From Klebsormidium nitens (taxonomy: Eukaryota; Streptophyta; Klebsormidiophyceae; Klebsormidiales; Klebsormidiaceae): a stretch of DNA of 64,000 bases. Numbering within the stretch: the first letter of the stretch is position 1; every line of letters starts with the position of its first letter. Shown in pieces: positions 47,478 to 60,418 of the stretch. The DNA is taken from contig DF237270.1 of assembly GCA_000708835.1 (NCBI GenBank), positions 1-64,000 of the forward strand, in the 5' to 3' direction. Made by a program: the position numbers and the translations under genes. Under the pieces are notes generated by a model. The model was not told where the DNA came from. It searched no databases and worked only from the letters and a program-made list of their open reading frames with translations.

Positions 47478-50400
47478 ATGTATCAGCCAGAAGCGCCCCA
47501 CTTAGACGGGCAGCCCGGTGGTCCAGTCAATGCACTCTCGGTGAGTGTAACCAAGGCAATGCGTGTCAGGTTCTCTGGCGAGGATAGAGTGTGGTCCAAG
47601 GCAGATTTTGCGGGAACCAAGTCTTTAGTGGTACCAATGGATTGGAAGGCGGTACTGGCTTTGTATCCCATTGCCCGCTGATTACTCTCAACAACGGGAA
47701 GTTGTCTACTGTTACTGTATTGAGGTCAGTACTGGCTGCGTACCTTAATGTTGCTCTCAACGTTCAACATTACATAAGATCTGTGTCTCTGTATTTGGCA
47801 AGGATGTTGGGCCGCTTGTTGCTTAGGGGCTCGTTCACAAGGAGCTCTTTGTGTAGCCGCTCCAGCAAGTTGTGTACTCCGAATTTGCCAGTGGTTGACG
47901 CAACGAGAGGTTGGTGAGAAGGCTGCAGCAAGGTTAAGGGCACGCAAGCCATCTTAGACGACTTTGCCACATACAGGCCAGCAACAAATCACTGCCACCA
48001 GACAACTCGCAACAAGAAAACTATCGTTCCAAACCACTTAAACATAGTGCTTCATCGCTAACCCGTCGTCCCAACATACTTCTGTAGGGTGGCATGACTG
48101 GGGGTACAGATCCCGCCCCTTCCCACTTGGGGCCGCAACCCCCGGCAAAGCCATCCCCTCAAGCAGACGGCAGAAAGTGGCCTCCCTATGAGAGGAGGGG
48201 CCGGGAAGAGGAACCGCCAGGGCCCCGCCTTTGGGTGGGGAATTTGTCCCCAAGCGTCACCGAGAAGGAGTTAATGGATCGCTTTGGCCCGTGAGTCCCA
48301 GCCCTGTCTGTCTTTTCTGCTTTGTATCAATGGTTCTTGTTTTTCATGGGTTTTCGTTAAGTCATCAATGCTTTGCCTCAGTGTTCCGTCTAGATCCTGA
48401 CTTTCTTGTCGAGGCTGCAGCAACAAACGAAAAACGAAGACAATAGCTTCTGACTGGTCGTTTTTGGAAGAACTTCCCCAAATAATCTTACACTCCACCC
48501 ACCTCGTCTATCTTGGTTAATATTATCCCTGTCGTTTAGCTTGATACCGCAATGAATCTTCTGCTGGTGGTTCTAGCCATCCAACAGCAGGCTCGTCTCA
48601 TCTGCTCCTACACTTGTCGATCTCTACTTTGCTCTTCACAGCCCGATTTTCTGAACGACACTTTAAGCCAAATGTGCACAGATTGTTTCCTTTTTGACGA
48701 TCTAATGTGTTGCATGAGATTTGCTGACCTTCAATGGCCAGTGGCTGACTCTCTTCGTATCCGCTTTCTGTAGGTTCGGGCCTCTGGACAGCGTCTTTGC
48801 GCACAAGGAGCGCAACTTTGCATACGTCCAGTTTCGTGAAACCCAGGATGCCGAGGCGGCCAAGAACGCCATGAACGGAGCCAGCTTGTATGGGCAGGCG
48901 ATTCGTATCGAGTACGCAAAGTCGGTGAGTGAAAACTGTCCGCAATCAAACTTCAATCTCGGAGTTGCTTCAAGCTTTGTATGCCTCTTGTGATTGCTAC
49001 ACAATCGCCAAAGGCAGCAGTGTTTTGGGCAGTCAATTTCTTTGCCAGCAATTTCCCTTTGTATTGTTGGGTCGATGAATCGGAGCATTCCCCCACCATT
49101 CCAACAATCCTTATAATATCGTGCCACTCTCCAGACTGGTGTAATTTTCTTTTACAACAAACGAAGCACTCGTCTATTCCTGAACTTTTTTACCCTTGGT
49201 GGTACAGGATCCCAATCGGGGCGCGCCCCATCACCGGCCGCCTGCCCGGGAGCCGTATCTCGACAGAGCGCCACCACCGCGGGGTCCCAGACGTCCAGAG
49301 GTGACTTGTCTTTTCTTCGTGTCCTATTTCTTGTTGGCTGCTGTTACGTCATTCTCACCTGGTTTGTGCACTGCCAAGGTTGCATGTCAACCTTAGGAAG
49401 CGACGATCCGTTCGAGGAGCTTGCCGTCGCCCGACATGCTTGCAGGGGTATGGCGAGAGCCTGCGGTATTCTAGCTCAAGTGCGTCTTGGCCGTTTTAAA
49501 CCTGTCCGGAACATTCCACAGCTGACTTGGTTGTTTCCCTGCTCTGTCGCTCAGGCCTTTGGCACTGGGCGCGAAGGAAACGATCGCCTAACCTGAAGTC
49601 AGTCCCTCGTCTTCCCCTGGTGTAGATTGAGCGCCGCCCCATTGGCAATCAGGGGATCCTTAACCAGATTCTTCCACTTCCCCAGCAAATTAACCTAGAA
49701 GTAAAGTCTTTTTCGTTATGCAGCTCGGGCGCGACCCCGACGACCTGAACGAGCCGAGCCCGTGCCTCTGGATCGGTTTCCCGCCCGACGCCGACATCGA
49801 CGAGATGGTGCTGCGCGGCATCTTCGGGCGGCTCGGAGAGATCGACAAGGTTCGGTCGTTCCCGAATCGGCCGTACGCTTTCGTGCAGTTCTTTGACACG
49901 GCCACGGCGATGCGCGCTCGCGAGCAGGTGGGCCGTCTTTCTCTATCTGTGCTCTATTTTTTGTTCTGTCTGCAAGAGTGTCAGACACAGGAGACACCCG
50001 ACTGCAGAACTGCCGGAACTGTTGCACAGCCACCTCTCCGTGCTTACAATTGCGTGTCGATATGTTTAGCTATATCAGCTTCTAGAGAATCACTAGAGGC
50101 CTGAGAAAAGCTACAAATGCTTCAAAAATCAGAGACGCTCACTACAGGAAATTCTTTCCAGATTGTCGACGGGCATGAGGAATTGTGCCAACATAATCAG
50201 ACTTTCCCGCAGCTGAGCGCTGAAAGTCGATCCCTGACGTGGACGGAAACGACGATTTCAAGATACTTCCGTTGGCTGAAGACATCGTTTTATGCAGGTG
50301 CGCAAGTATCCAAGCAAGCTGAACGACCCACGTGTCAGCATCCGCTTCAGCAAGCAAGTGATCGGGGAGAAGCACCGGGGCAACGACACAGGATACCGGT

Positions 50401-53400
50401 GAGAAACAGCGCTCGGTTTGCTCTCGCACCTGCGGATTGGATTCATCGATAAGCCAGTGATAAGGAGCAGGTCAACCGTCCTTGCACGAGAGTCAGCTAT
50501 TGAAAGCAGCCGCGTTCGTGTCTCTGAGCCGCGTTTCTACGCTTGGGAAACGGGCAAATTTGTTTCTATGGAATAACTCGAGGTTACCCTTAGACGGGCT
50601 GCTTCGCCAGTCGTCTTGAGGTAAAACTTAGATAGCATCTGTCGGTTGGTTTTGAAACTGACCGAAACGGTACCTTCTAGAGCCATGCCACCAGCGTCCA
50701 ATGCTTTACCCCCTCCCATCTTTCCAACTAGATTTAGACGGCTTTGATCCATCTCCATACTCTTACCCTTTCTTACCTTCGCGCAGCCGACCTCGGGAGT
50801 ACGACTCTGCCGCTTCCGATCCATACTACCCCGACCCGCTCTCCCCCAACAAGCGGGCCCGCACCGGCGGTCCCTACGACAGCGCTCCTGCAGACTATGG
50901 CTACGGAGCGCCCCCACCGGGGCCTTCCCCCGGGCAACCAGGAGCACCCCCCGGATTTGGCGCCCCGGCCGCTTATGGGGCTTTGGAAGCGCCCGGTTAT
51001 GCCCCCGCCGGGCCGATCATTTGGCACGGGACGCTCGCCAAGTCGGGGACGACCGTGTGCAAGGCGCGGTGCTTTGCGATTGGAAAGGCGCCCGAGGTTC
51101 TGATGTGAGTGCATCTTTTCTCCGTCGCAGGGTGCTCTTAGTTTGTCGGTCGTTTAGGCGAAAGTTGCTCTGTTCTGAAGGCCCCAGTAGGTAAGAGATT
51201 GTCAAAGGTTTGCTAATATCATTTCCTGTGCTCTTTATGATGAAGGCAATCGGTCCAATTCAGAGTCCTGCGTATCCAAGCTTTTCGACACCAGTGCAAG
51301 GAAACCAAAGTATTACTGGTGTGTCCTTGCTCCTGAGACGGTGGATTTCCTTGTCGTCAAGCACACGTCTCTTTCCCAAAGAAACATCCACAACTCTCCC
51401 TCAACTGAACCTTTTTCCCGCGCCCTCACAGCCCCGAGACCGTCAACTGCACTGCGCGCACCGACCTCGACACCCTGGCCCGCCACGTTTACACCATCGC
51501 CGACTACAACGTCGTCTGCTTCGAGCCGGAGACCGCCGAAGACCAGCCTCCGTACCACGACTTCCTGCGTTACCTGGGCGACAAGCGGCGCGCGGGCGTC
51601 GCAAAGTGGGGGGACGGCGGCGCGACGCTGTTCCTGGTCCCGCCGTCCGACTTCTTGACGGACGTCCTGAAGGTGCCGGGTGCGGACCGACTGCTGGGGG
51701 TGGTGATGACGTTCCGGTCGACGCAGTTTGCGCCCCCGCTGCAGGTGAGAAGCTTCTTCTGATTGCGAGCCTTATCAGTCGAGAAAGTGTCGGATGTCTT
51801 ACAGAACGACCAGCTCCTGTGCTGAGAACTCCTGAAGTTGCCATCCTGATGGCACCCCGTTTGCATCTGCGTTGCTCGCCGATTGATGCAACTGTGCGTC
51901 ATAGGTTCTGGATCACATGTTTCGAGGTTCGAAGGTACAACCAGTTCTTGGAGGAGCTATACGCATGTTTGCGATACGCCCGAACATTCGTCACTGTTCG
52001 ACATTCAAACCGGCAACCTTTCCAAAAGCTCGTTCCATCCATCCAAGATGCGATTGGGACCGCCCATCCAGAGGAAAAGGCTGGGTTTTTGGGTTTCAGG
52101 GTTTTAGGGTTTTAGGGTTTTAGGGCCTATATCTCACCTTCCAATCGCTTATGCTACTCCAACGTTTTCTTCTCTGCAGGCTCCCCTCCCCCCCCAGCCT
52201 CCTCCAGGTCCCCCCCCCCTCCCGACGCCACAGGACCACCAGCCCCCCCGGGCCCACCCCCACCTCACGCCCAGCCTGCTTATGCGGCCCAGCCCGCTTA
52301 CCCCCCCTCCCCCCAGGCCGTCCTTCCGCCCCCCCGGTGCAAAGTCAGGGGGCTGCCCCCGCAAACCCCCTAGCAGGGGTCAACCCTGAAGTGCTCCAGG
52401 CGTTGAGCGCTCTCATCCCCCAGATTCAGTCTCAGGGAGGGGTGCAGGCGGGAAATCCGCTGCTGGGGCTGCTTAGCGCGGCCCTTGCCGGAGGGGGTGC
52501 GGCGGCGGCGAGGGGGTATGGACAATCGCCTGGGACAACCTCTCCTGGTGAGTAGAGGCGGCATCTCTGCGTGTGTTGAATGGGAAGTTCAGATTGAGGA
52601 AAGTCTTCTTTTGTGATTGAGGTTTGGCTTGTGCACCGCAGAGACTTGAGGATCGCAATCTGGTGATGAAGACGTTCTCATGAATGTCGAGTCAATAGCT
52701 ACAGAGCATGGCCCGAATGGTTTAAGCACTTGTCTCTAGGAAGAAGCAAGAGGAGCCTTCTACTTTGCTTCGTACAGAACTTCAAAAACCCATAGACCTT
52801 TGATGAGTACTCTCTTGGCGACACCGATTCGACCTGCGCAGTGTAACTGAAAACTCTATATTGGTGTTACAGGTCCTGCCCCTCCGAGCGGTCCCCGGCC
52901 ACCCCCGGGGCAGCCCCCCTATGCTGGAGCACAGATTGGCAGCCAGCCCGGTACAGCCCAACCAGGGTATCAGGCCAGCGCTCCGGCGCGTCCGGCTAGC
53001 GACGGAACCTATTCCCAGCAGCAGGGAGCGTATTCTCACCAGCCTGAGCAGTACGCTGCGCAGCAGTGGGGGGGTGCAGCGCAGTCAGGAAGCCAGCCCC
53101 CCCAGCAGACGGAACTGCCGACCGATCAGCTAGCCCAACTTACGGCCTATCTTGGGGGCAGTCAGCCAGCCGGGGGCCAAGTTACATCGCAGCAGCAGCC
53201 AGCCCCGGGTGCGGGTGTGAATACGGCCTCTCCAGGGTACGGCAGAGGACAGCAGCCAGGAGAGTGGAATGCTAGACCGGCGCAGCCGGCCGTCCCGGCC
53301 CCGCAGCAGGGGGGTGCCGCACAGGGGCAAGCGGAGGGGTGGGCGCAGGAGGAGAAGCAGTTCGAGCAGCAGCTGCAGCAGGCGTTCCTGCTGTTGCAGC

Positions 53401-53432
53401 AGATCCAGCAGCAACAAGGTCCAGAAAGCTAG
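47478..53432 (+). CDS. FPA-like (Spen family) RNA-binding protein: two RRMs, SPOC domain, Gln-rich tail
   Basis: Spen/FPA proteins bind RNA in the nucleus; plant FPA controls alternative polyadenylation. Exons: 47478-47540, 48088-48290, 48774-48924, 49208-49300, 49724-49927, 50298-50398, 50787-51104, 51432-51744, 52180-52547, 52873-53432. RRM1 (about residues 69-139) has RNP motifs LWVGNL and NFAYVQF; RRM2 (about 180-265) has LWIGFP and YAFVQFF. The SPOC domain (about 348-483) opens with GPIIWHGTLAKSG and contains NCTARTDLDTLA, FLRYLGDK, RAGVAKW and TLFLVPPSDFLTDVL, closely as in FPA. A Pro-rich linker and a long Gln-rich tail follow. Exon 52180-52547 stays in frame only if 52208-52316 is removed as a C-rich intron, or if indels in C runs are assumed. 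With that intron the protein is about 754 aa. Flowering-plant FPA has three RRMs; here I find two. Confidence 0.9.
52098..52125 (+). repeat. Interstitial TTTTAGGG telomere-like repeat
   Basis: Three perfect TTTTAGGG units (52102-52125) follow a degenerate lead of GGGTTT-type sequence from about 52083. The array lies within the intron 51745-52179 of the FPA-like gene. It is short and could have arisen by chance or from break repair with telomerase. Confidence 0.75.
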
Positions 53433-55484
53433 GGGGCGTTTGGCGTCAAGTGTTAGCAAGGTGAGCCGTTCTCTCCAAGCCTCTCGCTTCTCAACTGAAT
53501 GGCGCTCTCTGTTCTGTTCTGTGGGAACTCTTCCCGCTTTTGGCGCACGTACATCAGAAGACGGATTTCTGCTGCGCGTTCGTTTGCAAATCGATACGGT
53601 AACTCTTATTGCGAACAGCAAACGCAAAATGCCTTTCGTACATCTACTTCGATCTCTCCGCGGTCGTTGTCGAATGCACCAAGTATGATGGATTGCTCGG
53701 CTGCGCTCCTAGCCCGTATGCACGCAATCTGCAGCGCTAAGACCGCTACGCTATAATGTCATTTCGCGGATGCAAAGTACCTTGTGTTCTGCATCGTGGC
53801 CTAACTCACCCCACAGGAGGTTTTGTGCTTTCTGAACTGGTCATGGTGCATCACCAGACAAGAAGGTCTCTTTAGCATGTTCCTTCCCTGCTGAAACTCC
53901 GCTTTTTGATTGTGCACAAAGCGAAGTGATAGCAAGAAGTCGAAAGGATTGTGAAGGGCCATAATTCTGCACAAATTGCTACGTAGCTCACACGCTTTCA
54001 TGCGGCACTTCTTCTGGTATGCAGCCCCCAAAGCGATCGCAAGAGATTGGCGATATACCTGCACATATGCACGAAGTTTAGGTCAGATTCGAGCAGGCGA
54101 CAAGGGCAACAGCTTGCGGATCCGCAATCTAGGCTGATAAAATGAATAAGTACGCATCATGTGCCTGTCAGAAGCGAGTCAAGACTTCTGCATCGTGCAT
54201 GCGCTTAGCTAGTTACATTTCGTCTTACCTAAGGAGCTGCAAATGAGGGTGCTCCGAAGCTCGAAATTGTTGTGGTTGCATCATCATCAACTTCTGCAAT
54301 CAGGTCATTGTAACATCATTGCGAGACCGTATGCGACACTCAATCTGAGCGGATCATTAGCAACTTCATGGAGCTTACAATGCTTTCATTGATTCCTCGT
54401 TGTTAAAATGTAATTGACATGGCTGCGCTCAACGTAGTAAATTGGTTGATTGTGACCTCTCCAGAATTTTCTTTGTCCAAGATTGAATCTGTACATCCCC
54501 CGTTCCTATTCTAGGTTGTGGTTTGGAAAGATGGTTCTTGTCGTCGGATTGGCATAGGCTTTTTACGAGTACAAGTACATAGAGCGCGTCGTACATGTCG
54601 ATGAGTCATTGAAAATCGTTCTATTGACAAGACATGCAAGATGAAGAGCTAGCCTAGGTGCGTGTAGGATCAGGCAGGCTGAGACTCACTGCATCACTCA
54701 CTTAGATATGTGATTCGAGCATGTGCTCAGAAAAACTCTCTAGTGAGCCTAGTTGACTTTTTAAGGAGAAGTCGGAGGTGTGAGCGAGCAGTGGCAATAC
54801 AAGTGCACACATGTGAAAGCCTCTTAGGCTATGAGCTTCGCTTTTCACACCGGCCGCGCTGGCAGAAGATTGTCCTCTCGAATTTTACGTCAATCTAACA
54901 CCGTGGTCCATAACCGAATAGGATGCATGATGCCGCAGCCACTGTATGGCAAACCAGCTAGTCAAACATACTAGGTTACTATAGGTTTGTTTGCTTGCGA
55001 GCGAGGCATATCGAGAGATGATAAGGCTCCACTCTAGCTGCATGCATCTTTATACAACCGTCTATCATTCATTTAAGCAAATAGCTTAGTAAGTGACTTT
55101 CTCAATTACTTAAAGGTCGTCGGCGTCGATTATACTTGTGTCGATCCAATCTCAGCTATGACGTACCACAGTGTCCACATCTGCATGACACATCAACACT
55201 TTTGCGTAAGAAACCTTCCTATTCATTGCCAGGGATGTACGGCTTTAACTACTTAACCGAGTCGTGAAAACGATCGACCGTCCCGGTACTAAGACTCAAA
55301 ATGAAAGCACGAAACCTTATCCATTAAAAGATTACCAGACAAATGCTTACGAAATCACTCGCTGGCGTTTGCAGTTCTTTTCTTGTCGTAGATTGGCAAT
55401 GTCCGACTGGTCTGTCGAAAGGAGATTGTTTGGATACGTCTAGGCCAGTAAGCTTACACCAGATTGCAACAGACGACGCAGAAA
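53433..55484. other. Intergenic spacer between convergent genes
   Basis: About 2 kb holding the 3' untranslated regions of the FPA-like and SAM-domain genes. Open frames here are short, lack plausible splice partners and show no known motif. Confidence 0.4.
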
Positions 55485-58400
55485 TCAACAGGTTCCTACA
55501 ATTGGATCTAGGGAATCGAAATCTACTGGAACCACCACGTCGACCGCCCCTCCATCCCGAGTGAGAAGAGCAACTTCATTCTCCAAGGCACTTGTCTTAA
55601 CTTCCGGGTCGTAAATCTCAGCAAAAAGGAGTGGAACGAATCGGAGGCCGGAGTGGGGGGACAGGTTACTGGAAAGTGCCCGATACAGTTCCTGCACATC
55701 AGAAGCTTCTCCTTAATTTAACTTGGCTTGCTCAAATGTGAATGCAACGTGGACCAATCACACGTGTTGGAGGCACTTCCAACAGAGATGTGGTTTAGCG
55801 CCCAATACTTGAGAGACTCGACTGACAACGACCTGGTGACCGAATGTTTACCGAAATCGGACAACGCAAATGAGTCGACAAGCTGGGCTAAATGCTTAAG
55901 GTCAGGATTGCCACTGCACAGGGTTATATTAAGCCTTCCGCTCAGCAAAACTTCGACCGAAGTTGCAAGATCCCTCTTTTATGCGGACCGATGCAAACCA
56001 AGACCCAGTTTGGTTCGTCAAATTGATGGTGGCTTCACCTTGTCGCGCATTCTGCCCGTTGGAGTTGTTAACAGTGGGTCCCCTGCCAGCAGGCGCGCCC
56101 GCAAATTGATGGCGCGATGTGCCAGATTCAAGACGTCCTGTCATAGTTCAAGAATTGAGGGTCTTGAGAGGTCGGTAAAGCAGGTGGAAGGACGGATCAC
56201 TGAATTGGGAGTCTGGAACGCAGGCCCACAGAGGTTCTTGCAAGAGCTCATGGTCACTTCTTTTTGTTCACGATCAGGCACCTGGGCCCATGGCGCAGAA
56301 AGAAGCCATTTCGGAGTTCGGGCTTCATGCAAAATTATCACTATTCCAGTTGCCAAGCGGTTACTATCAACAAAGCATGACATGACTAACATGACCCATG
56401 CTTCTTGTCTCCACAATTGGGGTCGAAATGTACCATGTACCAAGGAGCCTTCGATGACAAGATTTTTCCTCGAATATTTATTGGCAACAAAATTTAGTTG
56501 CAAAGCTGAGAGGCCATGCATGCTTTGAGTGACCAACTTACTGAAAAAACGACTAGCACTTCTGCGTCTACAGCAATCACACCCGATGCTTTTGAAAGAC
56601 AAAAGAGGCTGATAATTTATCAGGCTAGGAGAATAAGATCACAATCCCAACCGATCAGCACATACTCACTTCTAGCGATCAGCACATACTCACTTCTAGC
56701 GATCAGCACATACTCACTTCTCGAATCGCATGTATCTTTCTCTCTCCCACGACGATGGCCTTCCTTCCGTCCTCGAACCCAATAAGGGCCACTGCGTCGA
56801 ATTCCAGTTGTGGATAAAGACGTTTGCCATGCCTCCATGTTGGCAAATGTACCCGGTGCGCCACAGGCATCGGCAGCCCTTGAGCTGCGACCAAACGGTG
56901 CAAAAGTCTCGTCAAGGCCGGGGGACGGGTGGGGTTAGCTTGGTGGTTAGGGTGGGTTACGAGTTAGGGAGTTTAGTTTCTCTGTGCCCGGTAGAACGAG
57001 CTTATTATCTATTCGTAAGGTATATCTGGTCTGAGCTCTTTGAGGAGAAGATGCGCGATTCTTTTACATTTGCATCAGGAGCAATATTTTGGGTTGGTGT
57101 GAACGTAGAGCTAGCTATTTATAGTAATGAGACTTACCCAAAGTGCTAGACCCCTTGTCAAGCTGCCCCCCCGGCAGGCAGGGTGCGGTGCCTTCCATCG
57201 GGTCAAAGTCTAAGAATGCCGCTCCTGCGGTGTTGATGAGGCTGAGGAATGCCTAAATGAAAAGAATTGTGAAGTTGAGTTGAGACATTGACCAAGGGAA
57301 GCGGAGATTCAAACCGGGGCCTGCCAATGAAGCAAGGGCAACTACGTTGACAAAGGTTGAGGAGAGAGAAGCTGAGAGCATGTTGGAAAGAAGGGTTTTG
57401 GCAAGGCAAGTCGACCTACAGATTCATCGCGAGTAAGGTTTTCGGACGAGACAGCAAGACTGCGGTCGACTGATGGTCTCGACACTGAATGAGAAAGCTG
57501 AAAGGCGCGCAAAACTGCTTATGACCTCTCAACCAAGGCAGACAAGAGACGCCTGTAAAAATGGTCTCGAGCGGGCAGTGCGACCTGTTTGCATCCTAGT
57601 GCCAGGTCTGTGTATGACTGGCAAGCCTATTAGCTAGGTAATCAGAAACCTGTCCATTGAGGTTTTTTCCCACGTTTCGATTAATGTCTCGAGGACTTCG
57701 CAATCAACACAAGCTTTGTTCAGCCTTCTGCTTGTGAAACTAGATCTAGTCATGACTAGATCATATGCTCAAGGTTGGGTGTTTATGTTGAACCTCTCCC
57801 ATTGTCAGGACCTGAATGCTTTCAAGACCGCACTGGAGCATCTCAATTCGGGCAAAGATGATGGCCTGAAAAAGATAGTAAGGGAGTCGGCTAGTCCCAT
57901 CAGCCTCATGCCAGACTTCTCTGGAAGCCCTTTCTTCAAAATGCTTCCGAACTGGATGATCTAGCAAATAAAAGTTGAAGGTCATTGTTGGCAGGTTCCT
58001 ACCTGGTTCATAACCGTCTCACTGTCTTGATGTTGATCTTGTTCAAGATGTCTGCGCAGCTTCTCGTATCGACTCACACTCTCATCAGTGGTATACCGTT
58101 CACCGTTTTTGAGGTCCCAGAACTTGGTCACAAAGACTTTCTCCTCCTCTTCAGTGCTCCCAAGAAGGATGAGGTACTGGCTGTGGCTGATTAGTTTGTC
58201 CAGCCCCTCCTGCCCAAACACCGTCACCGACTTCTCCATGTTTTCCGCCTGCACCAGTGTGATGTTCTTGGGCTGGTTGATAGCAGTTTCCAATCTGGAG
58301 CCAAGGACCTCGCTATCGAGAAAGTGCGCCCACTCTGAAGGTTTCATCTTTACAAACCCTCTCGCTCCCAGAATTTTTAGGTTCTCAAAGGCTGCACTCG

Positions 58401-59493
58401 CTTCGTCCACGACGTTGGCAAACTCGTCGTCAGTCATCGCAGAGTGGACGCGATGAAAAGAGCGCACGTCGAGCTCTGCAGGAGGAAAAGGACACACTGT
58501 AATGGGTGTCCCAACACTCTGCCACCCTTGAACAACCCAAGCAAGAAAGCCACCTTCTAACCTGCACTTGCTCCTATCAGTTCTCACTTTCAATAACAGC
58601 ACCACATAGTCAATCTGCTTGTGGCCCTAAGGACAATATGCTTCCAAGGGCAAAGCAGAAGCTGACAGTCATCTTGGCATTGAATACTGCTTCTACTTCC
58701 CTTGCTTGGATTGTAGAGAGGTGCTTGCAAAGAGCTTGTTCGAAAATCAGGGCACTTCAAGCACCTGAGCGCCCCTCCTTAGTCTCCTGACTCTCTTTTT
58801 AAAACTTGCAAGCCTACTGACATATGGTTCACTGTTTGCGTCCAGGGCACGTTTATTTGAGAACTCAGCAGGAATTTGCTCCACATTGACTTTGAGGTTT
58901 TTCAGTGAACCTTTGAAACCAATTCAACATGAAGGCGTGCGAAAACAAAGCCCAGAAACTGCACATACAAGATTTGGAAAAAAAGGTGGAGGTTTTGCAA
59001 GAAACTTACTACGAAGAAGCCCCTCAATGAAGCAAAATGCCCGCATTATAACTCTGGGCTCAAGACCCCAGTGCTCCATATCGCTGGCGGTCAGCGTATG
59101 CATCGAGAATCCGGTGATCCCTGCTTTCATCACTTGAGACTTCAACTTGGAGTCTCCAGTTTTTGCTGCGAGGTATTCTCCAATTTCCTCGCTACTCCAC
59201 AATGCTGGGTCAGAATTGTCTGGGTCTGGTGGTGGGGACACGGACCCTGCTGACTTGCAAACGCCCTTGGGAGCTCCTCCTAATTTCTGAAAACTTGCTG
59301 GGGTGTACTGTGATGTAAAAACTGTTGATTGGTGGAAATTGCTTTGCAGGATTTGAGGATGTGCCGAAATCAGCCTCTTTGGCAACAAAGGGCGCGCACT
59401 AGTAGCTGGCCTTTGCGGCTGGCAAGTAGCTCCGGTTGCATTGAGCCTTCCTAGAGCCTCCGTGTGCAGAGACATTACAATTGCAGCAGCCAT
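55485..59493 (-). CDS. SAM-domain protein, putative plastid targeting
   Basis: Exons in transcript order: 59493-59010, 58475-58003, 57252-57138, 56884-56718, 55691-55485; phases agree and give about 481 aa. I start at the ATG at 59493; a GTG lies two codons upstream. Residues 1 to about 60 are rich in Ala, Ser, Thr, Arg and Pro with few acidic residues, as in a chloroplast transit peptide. A sterile alpha motif domain follows (about 97-161, from LWSSEEIGEYLAAKTGD to MEHWGLEPRVIMRAFCFIEG). Exon 2 encodes a mixed helical domain with no motif I know; exons 3-5 contain a conserved-looking segment (LDFDPMEGTAPCLPGGQLD, ALIGFEDGRKAIVVGERK, LLFAEIYDPEV). SAM domains mediate protein or RNA binding. 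The biochemical role cannot be named from sequence. Confidence 0.78.
56653..56722. repeat. 24-bp unit repeated three times at a splice donor
   Basis: Three contiguous copies (56653-56676, 56677-56700, 56701-56722, the last partial) of a 24-bp unit. The unit includes, on the minus strand, the sequence GAAGTGAGTATG that forms the donor of exon 4 of the SAM-domain gene. The exon joins the copy at 56701; the other two are extra donors inside the intron. Confidence 0.93.
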
Positions 59494-60418
59494 TGCCACC
59501 CCCCTCTGGAATGGTGGCGATGTTTTCAGGCCAACTGCAAAGCCTCTAGCAAGCCTGAGGCTGTAGTAGGCTAGGCTCTAGCTAAGCGGCTAGCTTAAAT
59601 AGCTCCACTGCATGCCAGTTTCAGTACCTACTCTAGAACTTGAAGCAGTCTGGCATCGACTAAGTTGCGAGGGTTGCGAATCGTTAAGACGTTTGCTGGC
59701 CGTCCGATTGACCCTTTGCCATCCCGCCTACGGCTCGTACCGAGTCCTACGGCAAACTGCAAATCAAGCAGAAGTTAATCTCAATTCGTAAAGAATCTGA
59801 TGCATGATACATATGTAGTCAGATAGTGAAGATAGTAAGAGACATACTACATAAGATTGAGCTTTTGGTGTCTGGACTTCACGGACTGCTTCAGTTCTGC
59901 TTCGACTGCTTGCATGTCTGAGCTGTCTATTCAGGATTCGGAGGCGGTACCAATTCCAATTAAGCTCAATGGCCGCGAGGCGCGAGCGCCTCTGCGCAAG
60001 CCATTCTTGCACCATGAATCATGAAGGAAAAGTCTTCCGGATCCGCCAGATTAAAGTAGTGAGGTCTGCTGAATAACCATTGCAAGGGGTGCCCAGCTGT
60101 CGCGCTGTATCTCAACGGAGTAGTCGGAGGCAAGATAAGATTTTTACCGGCGCGCAGCAGAGTCGTGAATGCAGAGAAAGAGTGAGTCACCTGAAATTCA
60201 AACAACGTGGACACTCAAATTGGCGTGCTGGCGCTTTTGCTAGTGAGTCTAAGGGCGCTACAGGGCCTTGTCCCTATAGTAAAAGCAGCGCAGACTCATG
60301 ACATGGAAGCTAGGAGCGGAAGTCCTTTTGGTGCGCTAAGCTCAGCTTTGATTCTCGTCGCGACTTACTGAGGGGGGCGTTTGGCCAGGGGCACGTTTAC
60401 CCCCCTGCAGGAGCAGCT
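59494..60418. other. Divergent promoter region
   Basis: Just over 0.9 kb between the SAM-domain gene (minus) and the membrane-protein gene (plus). A minus-strand open frame at about 59966-60214 has no recognisable domain or splice partner and is not called. No promoter element is obvious. Confidence 0.4.

Noticed and set aside
56141-56602. Minus-strand frame of about 150 codons inside an intron of the SAM-domain gene
   Set aside because: It has no known motif, and the phases of exons 4 and 5 already join without it.
59966-60214. Minus-strand frame upstream of the membrane-protein gene
   Set aside because: It is short, with no domain, no clear splice sites and no start context.
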